Both the position numbers and the translations under genes were made by a program. A stretch of DNA of 64,000 bases from Flavobacterium sp. 9 (lineage in GTDB: Bacteria; Bacteroidota; Bacteroidia; Flavobacteriales; Flavobacteriaceae): the NCBI RefSeq assembly GCF_002754195.1, contig NZ_PEEU01000001.1, positions 2,542,001-2,606,000 of the forward strand, given 5' to 3'. Under the pieces are notes generated by a model. The model saw nothing but the letters and a program-made list of their open reading frames with translations. It had not been told where the DNA came from and ran no database searches. Positions 24,481 through 34,557 of this stretch are shown piece by piece (position 1 is the stretch's first letter; each line of letters starts with the position of its first letter).

Positions 24481-25926
24481 TTAAAACTCAGCACTTCCAG
24501 GAGTTCTCGGGAAAGGAATTACGTCTCTAATATTTGTCATTCCAGTTACAAACAATACCAAACGCTCAAATCCTAAACCGAAACCTGCGTGAGTTGCTGA
24601 TCCAAATCTTCTGGTATCTAAATACCATGATAATTCTTCTTCGTCTATTTCTAAGGCTTTCATTTTTTCGATCAAAACATCGTAACGCTCTTCTCTTTCA
24701 GAACCACCAACGATTTCTCCAATTCCAGGGAAAAGGATATCCATTGCACGAACAGTTTCTTTTCCAGGTTCTGTATTATCGTTCAAACGCATGTAAAACG
24801 CTTTGATATTTGCTGGGTAATCATATAAAATTACCGGACATTTAAAGTGTTTCTCTACTAAATAACGCTCGTGTTCTGATTGTAAATCAGCTCCCCATTC
24901 GTTAATCAAATAGCTGAATTTTTTCTTTTTATTTGGAGTCGAATCTCTCAAAATATCAATTGCTTCAGTATAAGAAACACGTTTGAAATTGTTTTCCAAT
25001 ACGAAGTTTAATTTCTCTAACAAAGCCATTTCGCTTCTGTCAGCTTGTGGTTTTGATTTTTCTTCTTCAAGAAGTCTTCCTTCTAAAAACGCCAAATCAT
25101 CTTTACAGTTGTCTAAAGCATATTTAATTACATACTGAATAAAATCTTCAGCCAAATCCATGTTGTCATCAAGATCGTTGAAAGCAACTTCTGGCTCGAT
25201 CATCCAAAATTCTGCAAGGTGACGAGAAGTATTAGAATTTTCAGCTCTAAAAGTTGGTCCAAAAGTATAAATCTGTCCCAAAGCCATTGCAAAAGTTTCA
25301 CCTTCTAATTGTCCCGAAACTGTTAAGTTCGTATGTTTTCCGAAGAAATCTTTTTTGAAATCAATTTCTCCTTCTTCCGTTTTTGGCAAGTTATCCAAAG
25401 GAAGTGAAGTTACCTGAAACATTTCTCCGGCACCTTCAGCATCAGCTCCAGTGATAATTGGAGTGTTTACATACACAAAACCTTTTTCCTGAAAATATTT
25501 GTGAACCGCAAATGACAATACAGAACGTACACGCATAATTGCTCCAAAAGCATTTGTACGAACACGTAAATGTGCATTCTCACGTAAAAATTCCAAAGAG
25601 TGTTTTTTAGGTTGCATTGGGAATTTCTCCGCATCAGAATCTCCTAAGATTTCAAGTTTATTCACTTGAATTTCATATTTCTGCCCTGCACCTTTACTTT
25701 CAACCAAAGTTCCAATTACAGAAACTGCAGCTCCGGTCGTGATTCTTTTTAAAGTTTCTTCCGGTGTATTTTCAAAATCAACAACACATTGTATATTATT
25801 AATGGTAGAACCGTCATTAAGAGCGATGAACTGATTATTTCTAAAAGTTCTCACCCACCCTTTTGCATTAACCTCCTGAAGCGTCGTCGTACTGTTTAAT
25901 AAGTCTTTAACTTTTGTGTGTTTCAT
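24481..25926 (-). CDS. asnS: Asparaginyl-tRNA synthetase
   Basis: 481 residues, class II synthetase. An OB-fold anticodon-binding domain lies at about residues 15-100 ([19 protein letters not shown]). Motif 2 is [21 protein letters not shown] (split here into its two halves [12 protein letters not shown] and AEFWMIEPE), and motif 3 is [16 protein letters not shown]. The motif pattern is the AsnRS and not the AspRS type. An exact -7 element lies upstream at 25972-25979. Confidence 0.96.
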   Translation of the reverse strand: MKHTKVKDLLNSTTTLQEVNAKGWVRTFRNNQFIALNDGSTINNIQCVVDFENTPEETLKRITTGAAVSVIGTLVESKGAGQKYEIQVNKLEILGDSDAEKFPMQPKKHSLEFLRENAHLRVRTNAFGAIMRVRSVLSFAVHKYFQEKGFVYVNTPIITGADAEGAGEMFQVTSLPLDNLPKTEEGEIDFKKDFFGKHTNLTVSGQLEGETFAMALGQIYTFGPTFRAENSNTSRHLAEFWMIEPEVAFNDLDDNMDLAEDFIQYVIKYALDNCKDDLAFLEGRLLEEEKSKPQADRSEMALLEKLNFVLENNFKRVSYTEAIDILRDSTPNKKKKFSYLINEWGADLQSEHERYLVEKHFKCPVILYDYPANIKAFYMRLNDNTEPGKETVRAMDILFPGIGEIVGGSEREERYDVLIEKMKALEIDEEELSWYLDTRRFGSATHAGFGLGFERLVLFVTGMTNIRDVIPFPRTPGSAEF

Positions 25927-25971
25927 TTTATATATAATATTGAAATTAAATTATTTGTTGTGTAATAACTG

Positions 25972-25979
25972 CAAATATA
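25972..25979 (-). promoter_or_regulatory. -7 promoter element TATATTTG of asnS
   Basis: On the minus strand TATATTTG lies about 45 bases before the asnS ATG at 25926, leaving a moderately long leader. Confidence 0.6.
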
Positions 25980-25999
25980 AACGATAATAATTAAAATTA

Positions 26000-26303
26000 G
26001 AAGCTGTTTCCTGCTATCCGCTATATCTTTTTCTTACTAAAGAAGTAAGAAAAAGGACACCGCTCCTATCAGGGCTAGGGCAATCGTTTTCATGAGAAGC
26101 AATTATTTCTTATTTTTTGTCCTTGCGAGGAACGAAGCAACCACACTAACAAAATAATTAGTTGATTTAGCAAATGAGATTGCTTCATTCCTCGCAAGGA
26201 CTAAACTTTGTGTAAAAGAATATTGTCTATCAACCTTTGTCAAAGTTCAAAACTTTGACAAAGATTCAAACTATCAATTCGTACTAATTAGTGTAATTCG
26301 TGT
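26000..26303. repeat. Repeat-filled intergenic region
   Basis: Holds three repeats and no gene. A segment at 26005-26085 contains TTTTTCTTACTAAAGAAGTA and CTATCAGGGCTAGGGCA, wording I associate with common Flavobacterium intergenic repeats. An inverted repeat has arms at 26119-26140 and 26180-26201 (GTCCTTGCGAGGAACGAAGC, one mismatch). A CTTTGTCAAAGTT palindrome lies at 26233-26264. Confidence 0.75.
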
Positions 26304-28670
26304 TTACCCTTCCAAACTCTCCAAATCCTCTTTCTTAGCCTTTTTCTTTTCAAAAGTCAAAACTAAGGCTGGTAAAACCAATAGATTCGCAAACATCGCA
26401 AACGCCAAAGTACAAGAAATTAATCCTCCAAGCGCAATTGTTCCGCTAAAGCTTGAAAGCGTGAAAGTAGCAAATCCTAAAATTAAAACTACCGAAGTAT
26501 AAAAAGTACTAATTCCAGTTTCTCTCAAAGCGCTGAAAACAGATCTTTTGACTTTCCCGTTGCTTTGAATCAAATCGTGTTTGTACTTCGCCATAAACTG
26601 AATCGCATTATCAACCGAGATTCCAAACGCAATACTGAATACTAAAATTGTCGAAGGTTTCAACGGAATTCCAAAATAACCCATCAATCCAGACGTAATA
26701 CAAAGCGGTAAAATATTCGTAATTACAGATGCCATTACCATTTTGAACGATCTGAATAAATAAAGCATCAAAATCGCAATTACCAAAATGGCAAAAATCA
26801 ACGATTCTATTAAGTTGTCTACCAAATATGATGTTCCTTTCTGGAAAACCAATGCTTTTCCTGTAATGGTAACTTCGTAACGATCTTTTGGGAAAATTTC
26901 AGCAATTTTTGAATGCAGTTTTTTCTCCACTTTCGCCATTTCATCCGTACCAATATCTCTCATAAAAGTGGTGATTCGGGCATATTGTCCAGTCGAATCA
27001 ACGTAACTTTTCATTAAATTATCTTTGCTGTTTTTTGTTGCATTTTTAGCATACGACAAAATAAAAGCTTGTTCCTGCGAAGTTGGCAATTGGTAATATT
27101 CCGGATTTCCGTTATAAAAAGCCTGTTTCGAATATTTAACCAAATTCACAATAGAAACCGGTTTTGACAATTCCGGAAGACTTGCAATTGTATTTTGCAA
27201 TTCATCCATTTTGCGCATCGTTGACAATTTCATAACACCTTTTTTATGTTTGGTGTCAATCATAATTTCGAGAGGCATTACACCGTTAAACTCTTTTTCG
27301 TAGAATAAAATATCTTTAAAGAAAGAAGCACTTTTTGGCATTTCGCCAATTAAACTTCCCGAAACTTTCATTTGAGAAACTCCAATTACACTAAAAACCA
27401 ATAACAAACCGTAAATTGTATAGATTACTTTTCTCTTGTTTTTTACCACATTTTCTACAAAATCCAATAAAGTCGAAATATAGGTTTTAGTCAAATGGTA
27501 CAAATGTTTTTCTCCCGGAACATCCATAAAACTGTACACAATTGGCACAATTAAAAGCGTCAATAAATAAACCGAAATCACATTGATCGAAGTCACTAAA
27601 CCAAACTCAAAAAGCAGGTCGTTTCCTGTAATCATGAATGTTGCAAAACCTATCGCAGTTGTTAAATTCGTCATTAAAGTCGAAACTCCAATTTTAGAAA
27701 TAATACGTTGCAAAGCCTTTGCCTGATTGTTGTGCAATTTAATTTCCTGCTGGTATTTATTGATAAGGAAAATACAATTCGTAATCCCAATTACGATAAT
27801 CAATGGCGGAATAATAGCCGTTAAAATCGTGATTTTATAATGAAATAATCCAAGCGTCCCAAAAGACCAGATTACACCAACAATTAAAATGCAAATCGAA
27901 ATAAATGTCGCTCTGAAAGAACGGAAAAAGAAAAAGAAAATCAATGAAACCGTAAATAAAGCCGCGCCAATAAAGAGCCCGATTTCACCTTTCATATTAT
28001 CAGCATTGATTGTTCTGATATATGGCATTCCCGAAACTTTCAAATCGATTCCGGTAGTTTTTTCGAATTTATCAATTTTTGGAACCAGATTTTCAAGGAT
28101 AAAAGTCTTTCTTTCGGCTGTATTTACAAGCGCCTTGTTGATATAAACTGCTGAACGAATACTTCCGCTTTCTTTATTAAAAAGCAAACCTTCATAAAAA
28201 GGTAAATTATGAAATAAATCGTATTGTACCTTTTTTAAATACTCAGGATCTGTCGCTTTACTTTGATTGATAAACGGAGCGAGAACAAATTTTTCGTTAA
28301 CAGTATCTTTTTCTAATTTTTTCAAATCATTCAAAGACACAACCAAATCTACTTCTTTAGAATTCTTTAAACCTGTCATTAATTCATTCCAGGCAGCATA
28401 ATTTTTAGGCGTAAAAAATTTCGGATCCTGAAACCCAATTACTACTAAATTTCCTTCTTCACCAAATTTACTTAGGAACTTTTGATAATCTTTATTTGCA
28501 GTATGATTTTTAGGAAGCAAATTTGCTTCAGTATAAGTCATAGCAAGGTTTTTCCATTGATAACCAAGGAAAATTGTCAAGGCCGAAACCCCAACGAGTA
28601 TCGCAATTCTATTTTTAAGTATGATTCTGGCCAGTTTTTCCCAAAATCCAACTTGTACAGCGTTTTTCAT
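26304..28670 (-). CDS. MMPL/RND-superfamily transporter
   Basis: 788 residues from ATG 28670; a longer frame to 28718 exists, but its start lies upstream of the -7 element at 28690-28697, so the short form is preferred. Two halves of six membrane segments each, with a large periplasmic loop after the first segment of each half. GISVDNAIQFMAKYKHDL and NCIFLINKYQQEI are the family-typical conserved segments in TM4. The protein belongs to the predicted exporters of the RND superfamily (HpnN/MMPL-like), often linked to lipid transport. No membrane-fusion or outer-membrane partner is adjacent. Confidence 0.87.
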   Translation of the reverse strand: MKNAVQVGFWEKLARIILKNRIAILVGVSALTIFLGYQWKNLAMTYTEANLLPKNHTANKDYQKFLSKFGEEGNLVVIGFQDPKFFTPKNYAAWNELMTGLKNSKEVDLVVSLNDLKKLEKDTVNEKFVLAPFINQSKATDPEYLKKVQYDLFHNLPFYEGLLFNKESGSIRSAVYINKALVNTAERKTFILENLVPKIDKFEKTTGIDLKVSGMPYIRTINADNMKGEIGLFIGAALFTVSLIFFFFFRSFRATFISICILIVGVIWSFGTLGLFHYKITILTAIIPPLIIVIGITNCIFLINKYQQEIKLHNNQAKALQRIISKIGVSTLMTNLTTAIGFATFMITGNDLLFEFGLVTSINVISVYLLTLLIVPIVYSFMDVPGEKHLYHLTKTYISTLLDFVENVVKNKRKVIYTIYGLLLVFSVIGVSQMKVSGSLIGEMPKSASFFKDILFYEKEFNGVMPLEIMIDTKHKKGVMKLSTMRKMDELQNTIASLPELSKPVSIVNLVKYSKQAFYNGNPEYYQLPTSQEQAFILSYAKNATKNSKDNLMKSYVDSTGQYARITTFMRDIGTDEMAKVEKKLHSKIAEIFPKDRYEVTITGKALVFQKGTSYLVDNLIESLIFAILVIAILMLYLFRSFKMVMASVITNILPLCITSGLMGYFGIPLKPSTILVFSIAFGISVDNAIQFMAKYKHDLIQSNGKVKRSVFSALRETGISTFYTSVVLILGFATFTLSSFSGTIALGGLISCTLAFAMFANLLVLPALVLTFEKKKAKKEDLESLEG

Positions 28671-28689
28671 AAATTCTTTAAAATGGATG

Positions 28690-28697
28690 CAAATGTA
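28690..28697 (-). promoter_or_regulatory. -7 promoter element TACATTTG of the MMPL gene
   Basis: Exact TAnnTTTG match on the minus strand, 20 bases before ATG 28670. Confidence 0.6.
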
Positions 28698-28848
28698 GTG
28701 AAAAGTGCTCGAAATCATAAATATTCGGTTCGTTTTTACTGTTTGTTAACATAATTGATATTGTGATTTTTAGGAAAAATTAGATGATTTGTACAATCCT
28801 ACGTTAGCTTTTCTCATATTTGTACTTAATTTAAAAAAGGAACGGAAA

Positions 28849-29178
28849 ATGAATTGGATTTTATTAATAATTGCTGGACTTTTTGAAGTTGGATTCGCTT
28901 CTTGTTTGGGCAAAGCCAAAGAAACAACAGGAATTCTATCAACTTACTGGATGATTGGGTTTTTCGTTTGTCTTTCGATAAGTATGCTTTTATTATACAA
29001 AGCCACACAAGTTTTACCAATTGGAACCGCTTATGCCGTTTGGACAGGAATTGGCGCCGTTGGAACTGTTTTGGTTGGAATTTTCATTTTTAAAGAACCG
29101 GCAACTTTTTGGAGAATATTTTTTCTTTCGACTTTAATCGCTTCAATTATTGGGTTGAAGTTTGTTTCTAGTCATTAG
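28849..29178 (+). CDS. sugE: SMR-family exporter, SugE/Gdx (guanidinium) type
   Basis: 109 residues from ATG 28849; the frame is open upstream to 28789 but the extra residues do not fit the family. Four transmembrane helices. Glu13 in helix 1 (AGLFEVGFAS) is the conserved proton/substrate residue, and LPIGTAYAVWTGIGAVGTVL is nearly identical to the SugE/Gdx helix 3 signature. Gdx exporters move guanidinium ions in exchange for protons. No guanidine riboswitch was recognised in the short leader. Divergent from the MMPL gene. Confidence 0.85.
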   Translation: MNWILLIIAGLFEVGFASCLGKAKETTGILSTYWMIGFFVCLSISMLLLYKATQVLPIGTAYAVWTGIGAVGTVLVGIFIFKEPATFWRIFFLSTLIASIIGLKFVSSH

Positions 29179-29187
29179 AGAATGTTG

Positions 29188-29391
29188 GCCCACGGATTTT
29201 ACGGATAAAACGGATTTACACCGATTAATTTGATATTAATTCGTGAATTCGTGGCGAAAAAAAATAGCACGCAGATTTTACGGATAAAACAGATTTACAC
29301 TGATTGATTTATTTTTTATGCGATTGAAAACGTAACCCGATCTTAAAAAGAAAATCTGTGACAACCTGTTTAATCCGTAAAATCCGTGGGC
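29188..29391. repeat. Intergenic element with inverted ends, GCCCACGGATTTTACGGAT type
   Basis: The left end (29188-29206) and the reverse complement of the right end (29373-29391) agree over 19 bases. An internal direct repeat of about 40 bases begins at 29191 and 29269. No ORF. The wording is of a kind commonly dispersed in Bacteroidota genomes. Confidence 0.8.
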
Positions 29392-29417
29392 AAAAAAACT
29401 TTTAACTTTACATAACA

Positions 29418-30176
29418 ATGCAAGACAACACAATAACTTTTATATTTCTGGCAATTCTTTTATTGCTAATCGCCATTATCTGCTTTTTGTTTTATCAATT
29501 GATGCAATTCAAAAAAGCAAAAGATGATGCCGAAAAGAGTTTTTATGCGCTCGAAATGAAAGTTAACGATTTGCAGTTAGAAACTTTAGAATCAAAACTG
29601 AATCCGCATTTGTTTAAGAATATTCTAAATTCGATTCAATCGCATGCTTATCAAACGTATTTTGCATTGGATAAATTAGCGAATGTTCTGGACTATATTT
29701 TATACGAAAGCAAAAAGAAATTTGTCACAGCAAAAGAAGAAATTGATTTTGCATTGAATCTTATCGAAATCAATAAAATCAAGATAAGTCCGCTTTTTGA
29801 GTTAAAGATCAAAACCAACATTAATAAGGACGATAAATTGTACGAACAACCTTTATTGGCGCCTTTAATTTCTATTGATTTAATCGAAAACGCCTTTAAA
29901 CACGCCGATTTGCAAAGTGCAGATGCTTTTATTTCGGTAGTTTTTGAGTTTAGAGACAATAGTTTTTTTATGACGGTTTCGAATAAAATTTCGGATAAAA
30001 AAGTATTAAAAAAAGAACGAAGCGGTTTTGGTCACGCTACTTTAGAACACCGATTGCGCATTATATATAAGAATAATTTCAAACTCGATAAATTTGTCGA
30101 AAACGACATTTATATTGCTCATCTAAAAATAGATTTACTTGAATACAAAACTGAAATGCTTGCTTCTGGACGATGA
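29418..30176 (+). CDS. LytS-type sensor histidine kinase
   Basis: 252 residues: one transmembrane helix (about residues 7-27), a short coiled coil, then a His_kinase domain. The phosphoacceptor region reads ESKLNPHLFKNILNSI with His64; the family norm is LNPHFLFN, so the wording is slightly divergent. The ATPase domain shows DLIENAFKHA (N box) and a G box GFGHATLEHRL. There is no extracellular sensor domain, so the signal may be sensed in the membrane or come from another protein. Overlaps the next gene by 38 bases. Confidence 0.88.
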   Translation: MQDNTITFIFLAILLLLIAIICFLFYQLMQFKKAKDDAEKSFYALEMKVNDLQLETLESKLNPHLFKNILNSIQSHAYQTYFALDKLANVLDYILYESKKKFVTAKEEIDFALNLIEINKIKISPLFELKIKTNINKDDKLYEQPLLAPLISIDLIENAFKHADLQSADAFISVVFEFRDNSFFMTVSNKISDKKVLKKERSGFGHATLEHRLRIIYKNNFKLDKFVENDIYIAHLKIDLLEYKTEMLASGR

Positions 30177-30858
30177 GTTACCGGGATTAATGTACCTGAA
30201 AATGCTTTGCGAACAAATTCCGGAAGTCGAAATCGTAAAGACATTCAATAATCCAGAAAAACTCCTTGCAGAAATTCCGAATCTCGATTTTGATTTACTG
30301 ATTTCAGATATCGAAATGCCGGGAATGGACGGTTTGCATCTGGCAGAAATGCTCAACAACAAGTTGGTTATTTTTTGCACCGCTTATAAAGAATATGCCG
30401 CCGATGCTTTTAATATCGACGCGGTAGATTACATCACAAAACCGGTAAAACTGGAACGTTTGCAAAAAGCAATCTCAAAAGCTTTTGAACGTTTTGACAA
30501 ACCTGATTCGTCCAAAAAATTCATTCAGTTAAATACCGACAAAGGAAAAACCTTATTGTATTTTAATCAGATTCAGTATATCAAAACCGCAATTAGTGAT
30601 AGTCGTGACAAAACAGTTCTCCTGACTGACGGAAGTTTTCTAAACCTGAAGAACGTCAAATTCGATACGCTTTTAAACGAATTACCTGACGCAGATTTTT
30701 GCCGAATAAATAAAAAAGAAATTGTCGCCGTAAAAGCAATTAAATTCTTCAATCATAACGAAATTGTATTGTATCATTTAGAAAAAAATGACAAAAACAG
30801 CACTTTAATTTTAAGCGAAACCTATCGTTCTGACTTTTTGAAAAAGGTAAAACTTTAA
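30139..30858 (+). CDS. LytTR-family response regulator
   Basis: 239 residues. The start is TTG at 30139: the receiver domain begins at once (KLKCLLLDDE), and the next in-frame ATG lies after the acidic pocket, so no later start is possible. Phospho-acceptor is Asp57 in LLISDIEMPGMDG; the conserved Lys is in DYITKPVKLERL. The C-terminal LytTR DNA-binding domain is at about residues 140-239. It overlaps the kinase gene by 38 bases, so the pair is translationally coupled. Target genes unknown. Confidence 0.9.
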   Translation: MNTKLKCLLLDDELPGLMYLKMLCEQIPEVEIVKTFNNPEKLLAEIPNLDFDLLISDIEMPGMDGLHLAEMLNNKLVIFCTAYKEYAADAFNIDAVDYITKPVKLERLQKAISKAFERFDKPDSSKKFIQLNTDKGKTLLYFNQIQYIKTAISDSRDKTVLLTDGSFLNLKNVKFDTLLNELPDADFCRINKKEIVAVKAIKFFNHNEIVLYHLEKNDKNSTLILSETYRSDFLKKVKL

Positions 30859-30873
30859 TTTACATATGTTATC

Positions 30874-30925
30874 CTGAGCGAAGTCGAAGGCTTGTATAGC
30901 AATAAAGGGCTTCGACTTCGCTCAG
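30874..30925. repeat. Inverted repeat after the LytTR gene
   Basis: Perfect 16-bp arms CTGAGCGAAGTCGAAG (30874-30889) and CTTCGACTTCGCTCAG (30910-30925) around a 20-base loop. GC-richer than its surroundings. It could end transcription, but no T-run follows. Confidence 0.85.
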
Positions 30926-31072
30926 CCTGACAATCGTGTTTTTAGAGAAATCAGACAACTTATTACAAAGTTTTTCGGACTTGTTACATACATTGAAAAT
31001 TAGGTTTAAAATTCCTTTTTCACTTAATTCTCAGTTCTGATATTTGCAGCATTAAAATCTAAAAAACGAGTT

Positions 31073-33343
31073 ATGAATAACATTAAAAACTCCTTATTTT
31101 ACATTACAGTTATTGGCGGTTTTACAGCTCTCATATATTGGGTAATTTCAAAAGGTGCCGCTCTAGAAGTAGGACGCGGAATCGTACATAAACAAATAGC
31201 AAGTAATCACTGGAATGATTTTCTTCATTCTATGGTCGAAAACCTGCAACATCCTTTAGCAATTTTATTGGCTCAGATCGTTACTATTATTTTAGTCGCA
31301 CGTTTATTCGGGTGGTTTTTTAGAAAAATAGGACAACCGTCTGTAATTGGCGAAATGATTGCCGGTATTGTTCTTGGACCATCATTGGTTGGAATGTATT
31401 TTCCGGAATTCTCACACGCTTTATTTCCAAAAGAATCTTTAGGAAACCTACAATTTTTAAGTCAGATTGGTTTGATTCTTTTCATGTTCGTGATTGGAAT
31501 GGAATTAGATTTGAAAGTCTTAAAAAACAAAGCACACGATGCTGTAGTAATTAGTCACGCAAGTATTGTAATTCCGTTTGCGCTGGGATTAACTCTGGCT
31601 TATTTTATCTACCATACATTTGCTCCTGTTGGCGTTGAGTTTGCTTCTTTTGGATTATTTATGGGAATCGCCATGAGTATTACTGCGTTTCCGGTTCTTG
31701 CCAGAATTGTACAGGAACGCGGCATGCAAAAAACAAAATTAGGAACCATTGCCATAACTTGTGCTGCTGCCGATGATATTACAGCTTGGTGTATTCTTGC
31801 CGTTGTAATTGCTATCGTAAAAGCGGGTTCATTTACAAGTGCTTTATATGTAATAGGTTTGGCTATTTTGTATGTAATTATAATGCTAAAAATAGTTCGC
31901 CCTTTCTTAAAACGTGTTGGAGATTTGAATTCAACTCGCGAAAGTTTGAACAAACCGGTTGTAGCGATCTTTTTCATCACACTTTTATTTTCTGCTTATG
32001 CTTCTGAATTAATCGGAATTCACGCTTTATTTGGAGCTTTCTTAGCCGGAGCAATTATGCCGGAAAATAACAAATTCAGAAATATTTTTATCGAAAAAGT
32101 TGAAGACGTTGCAATCATCGTTTTATTGCCTTTATTCTTTGTATTTACAGGTTTACGTACACAAATAGGTTTATTGAATGATCCTTATTTATGGAAAGTA
32201 ACCGGAGTAATTATTGCCGTTGCCGTAGTTGGAAAATTCTTTGGAAGTGCTTTTGCTGCAAAATTTGTCGGACAAAGCTGGAAAGACAGTTTAGCCATTG
32301 GAGCTTTAATGAATACAAGAGGTTTAATGGAATTAGTAGTTCTAAATATTGGTTATGATTTAGGAGTTTTATCTACAGAAATTTTTACCATGATGGTTAT
32401 TATGGCTTTGGTAACCACTTTTATGACTGGTCCCGCGCTTGATTTTATCGGATTTATTTTTAAAGATAAAATGACCGCAGTTCCTCATGAAATTGGAAAC
32501 AAAAGCAAATACAAAATTCTGCTTTCTTTTGCAACGCCAGAAAAAGGAAAAAAACTACTTCAGATCGCAAATAGTTTAGTCAAAAAACAAGGAGATAATT
32601 CGATTGTAACCGCAATGCATCTTTCTCTAAGTACCGAAATACATTCGTTTGACGTCAAAGATCACGAGCGAAAAATGCTTGTTCCGGTTATTGAAGAATC
32701 AGAACGATTGAATCAAAATATGTTAAGTGTTTTTAAAGTAACCAATGATATTGACACTGATATTATTGACACTGCAAATCAAGGCGAATACGATTTATTG
32801 TTAGTTGGTTTAGGTCAGTCTATTTTTGACGGAACTTTACTGGGGAAAATCCTTGGTTTCACAACCCGAATCGTAAATCCGGATCGTTTAATTGATAAGT
32901 TTACCGGAAAAGAAGGTTTGTTCGAAAACTCTCCTTTTGACGAAAGAACGCGTCATATAATTGCAAAAAGCAAAATGCCTGTCGGAATTTTTATTGATAA
33001 AGATCTGGAAGAAGTAAATCAGGTTTTCATGCCGATTTTCAGCAAAGAAGATGCTTTTTTAATAGAATATGCCAAAAAGTTAATCAATAATAATGGCTCG
33101 CAAATTACGGTTCTGGACGCAAGCGGCGAAGTAAAAAGCACTCGCGATATTCAGGAAACAATTCGCTCGATCGAACAAATTGCGCCAAATCATATTATGA
33201 TTATGCACGACAGAACACTTAAAAAGGAATTCCTAGAAAGCCAAAACTTAATGATTATAAGTCTTGAAAGCTGGAAAAAACTAATAGAATCTCAAAGTAC
33301 ATGGCTAAACAACACGCCATCAGTTTTGATCTTGAAGCCTTAA
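31073..33343 (+). CDS. Cation:proton antiporter, CPA2 family
   Basis: 756 residues. After one N-terminal helix (about 10-28) and a short loop, the Na_H_Exchanger domain spans about residues 65-465 with about 12 helices. Family segments include GQPSVIGEMIAGIVLGPSLV, TCAAADDITAWCILAVV (the DD ion-binding pair in the ADD motif) and GAFLAGAIMPEN. The last about 290 residues are a soluble tail without the KefB/TrkA-N Rossmann motif; parts look like universal-stress-protein folds. Expected to exchange Na+ or K+ for H+ in the inner membrane. Confidence 0.88.
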   Translation: MNNIKNSLFYITVIGGFTALIYWVISKGAALEVGRGIVHKQIASNHWNDFLHSMVENLQHPLAILLAQIVTIILVARLFGWFFRKIGQPSVIGEMIAGIVLGPSLVGMYFPEFSHALFPKESLGNLQFLSQIGLILFMFVIGMELDLKVLKNKAHDAVVISHASIVIPFALGLTLAYFIYHTFAPVGVEFASFGLFMGIAMSITAFPVLARIVQERGMQKTKLGTIAITCAAADDITAWCILAVVIAIVKAGSFTSALYVIGLAILYVIIMLKIVRPFLKRVGDLNSTRESLNKPVVAIFFITLLFSAYASELIGIHALFGAFLAGAIMPENNKFRNIFIEKVEDVAIIVLLPLFFVFTGLRTQIGLLNDPYLWKVTGVIIAVAVVGKFFGSAFAAKFVGQSWKDSLAIGALMNTRGLMELVVLNIGYDLGVLSTEIFTMMVIMALVTTFMTGPALDFIGFIFKDKMTAVPHEIGNKSKYKILLSFATPEKGKKLLQIANSLVKKQGDNSIVTAMHLSLSTEIHSFDVKDHERKMLVPVIEESERLNQNMLSVFKVTNDIDTDIIDTANQGEYDLLLVGLGQSIFDGTLLGKILGFTTRIVNPDRLIDKFTGKEGLFENSPFDERTRHIIAKSKMPVGIFIDKDLEEVNQVFMPIFSKEDAFLIEYAKKLINNNGSQITVLDASGEVKSTRDIQETIRSIEQIAPNHIMIMHDRTLKKEFLESQNLMIISLESWKKLIESQSTWLNNTPSVLILKP

Positions 33344-33420
33344 ACGGAAAATAAATTCCGATATTTTAAATCCCAAATTCTAAATCTGTTTTGATTGGAA
33401 TTTGAGATTTTTTCATTTCT

Positions 33421-33527
33421 ATTGTCATTCCGAGGAACGAGGAATCTCCACAAGTAGCTCGACAAAGATTGGCGCTTTTGTTTGTGTTAGTTTCTTGCGG
33501 AGATTCCTCGTTCCTCGGAATGACAAT
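33421..33527. repeat. Inverted-repeat element, copy 2 (opposite orientation)
   Basis: 29-bp arms at 33421-33449 and 33499-33527. The left spacer half carries the reverse complement of the right spacer half of copy 1 at 6137-6238, so the two are the same element in opposite orientations. Followed by CTTAG/CCTCAG-type short repeats to 33590. Confidence 0.9.
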
Positions 33528-33597
33528 ACTTTGAAAACAAACTATAAAACCTCAGCACCTTAGCAACTCCGTATCTTAGAACCTTTAAATAAAAAAC

Positions 33598-34557
33598 CTA
33601 CTTCAACAAATACCCCAATCGAATCGATCCGAAAAAATAACCTGCGCTTGTATTTGTAATTTCGTTAGGTTCTACTTCTCTGCCTCGGTAGATAAAGGAA
33701 TAAGATAAATTCCAATTGTTATGGCGGTATTTTAAGCCAAATTCGGCATTGAAACGCCAATGCGTTATATCAAATGTTAGCGGACTTGTATTGCTGAACA
33801 TACTTCCCTGAATCGTTGCGTCGTAAAATTGGTAATTGACGCTTGGAATCGCATAAAAATAAAATTCCCGAATATTATATTGCGGTTCTGAACTTACAGA
33901 AGCATCGTACATATTTGAATCGTAAATTGGTAATAATCTCTTAAAACCTATTCGGGCTAGAAATCCTGTGGAAACTCCTGTGAAAATAGTCCCTAAATTA
34001 CCTTCTGACTGAAAATGAAGATCTACAAAATCATTATGTTTATTTGGAAATAATTTCTTTGAATATAAAGCGTGCGCCTGAGCACCAAAAGCATTATACA
34101 ATTGATTTTCCCAACCATAAACTGTTTTGTAACCTATAAGATGATGGAAACTTTCTTGTGTTTGTCTTCCAAAAGCATTTGGTCCCATAAAACCCAACTG
34201 AAAATCAGTTTTTAAAACCGACTCACTTTTATAAAAAAAGCTTCGTCCGGCTTCGGCAAAAAGATAAGCGGTAAACGGGCGATCATTTTCTCCAACGGAT
34301 TCTGCATTAATAAATCTTGGATTATAGATATATTGCCCAATGCGAAACTCGGTGATTTTTTTATTGATTTTTTCATTGTTATTCTTCGACAGAAAACGGT
34401 AGAAAAGCTCTAAACCATTGGTATAATACATATCATTTTTTGATGAAGTGTATAAATCATTATCAGTAATAAGACCAATTTCTTTTGTTTTTGCCTGTCC
34501 AAAAATTAAAGTCGATGACAATATCAGAAATGCAAAAAGAACTTTTTTATTTCGCAT
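33598..34557 (-). CDS. LpxR-like lipid A deacylase family (DUF2219) outer-membrane protein
   Basis: 319 residues with a signal peptide (ending LIFGQ, about 20 residues). The motif DLYTSSKNDMYYTNGLEL at the mature N-terminus and LGFMGPNAFGRQTQESFHHL are the two conserved blocks of the LpxR family, whose members are 12-strand barrels that remove 3'-acyl chains from lipid A. His in the second block matches the catalytic position. Whether this homologue acts on lipid A is not proven. It overlaps mtgA by 11 bases. Confidence 0.82.
   Translation of the reverse strand: MRNKKVLFAFLILSSTLIFGQAKTKEIGLITDNDLYTSSKNDMYYTNGLELFYRFLSKNNNEKINKKITEFRIGQYIYNPRFINAESVGENDRPFTAYLFAEAGRSFFYKSESVLKTDFQLGFMGPNAFGRQTQESFHHLIGYKTVYGWENQLYNAFGAQAHALYSKKLFPNKHNDFVDLHFQSEGNLGTIFTGVSTGFLARIGFKRLLPIYDSNMYDASVSSEPQYNIREFYFYAIPSVNYQFYDATIQGSMFSNTSPLTFDITHWRFNAEFGLKYRHNNWNLSYSFIYRGREVEPNEITNTSAGYFFGSIRLGYLLK

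Noticed and set aside
28849..29178. Guanidine riboswitch in front of the SMR exporter
   Set aside because: The leader from the probable promoter to the ATG is too short for a known guanidine riboswitch, and no matching conserved stems were seen.
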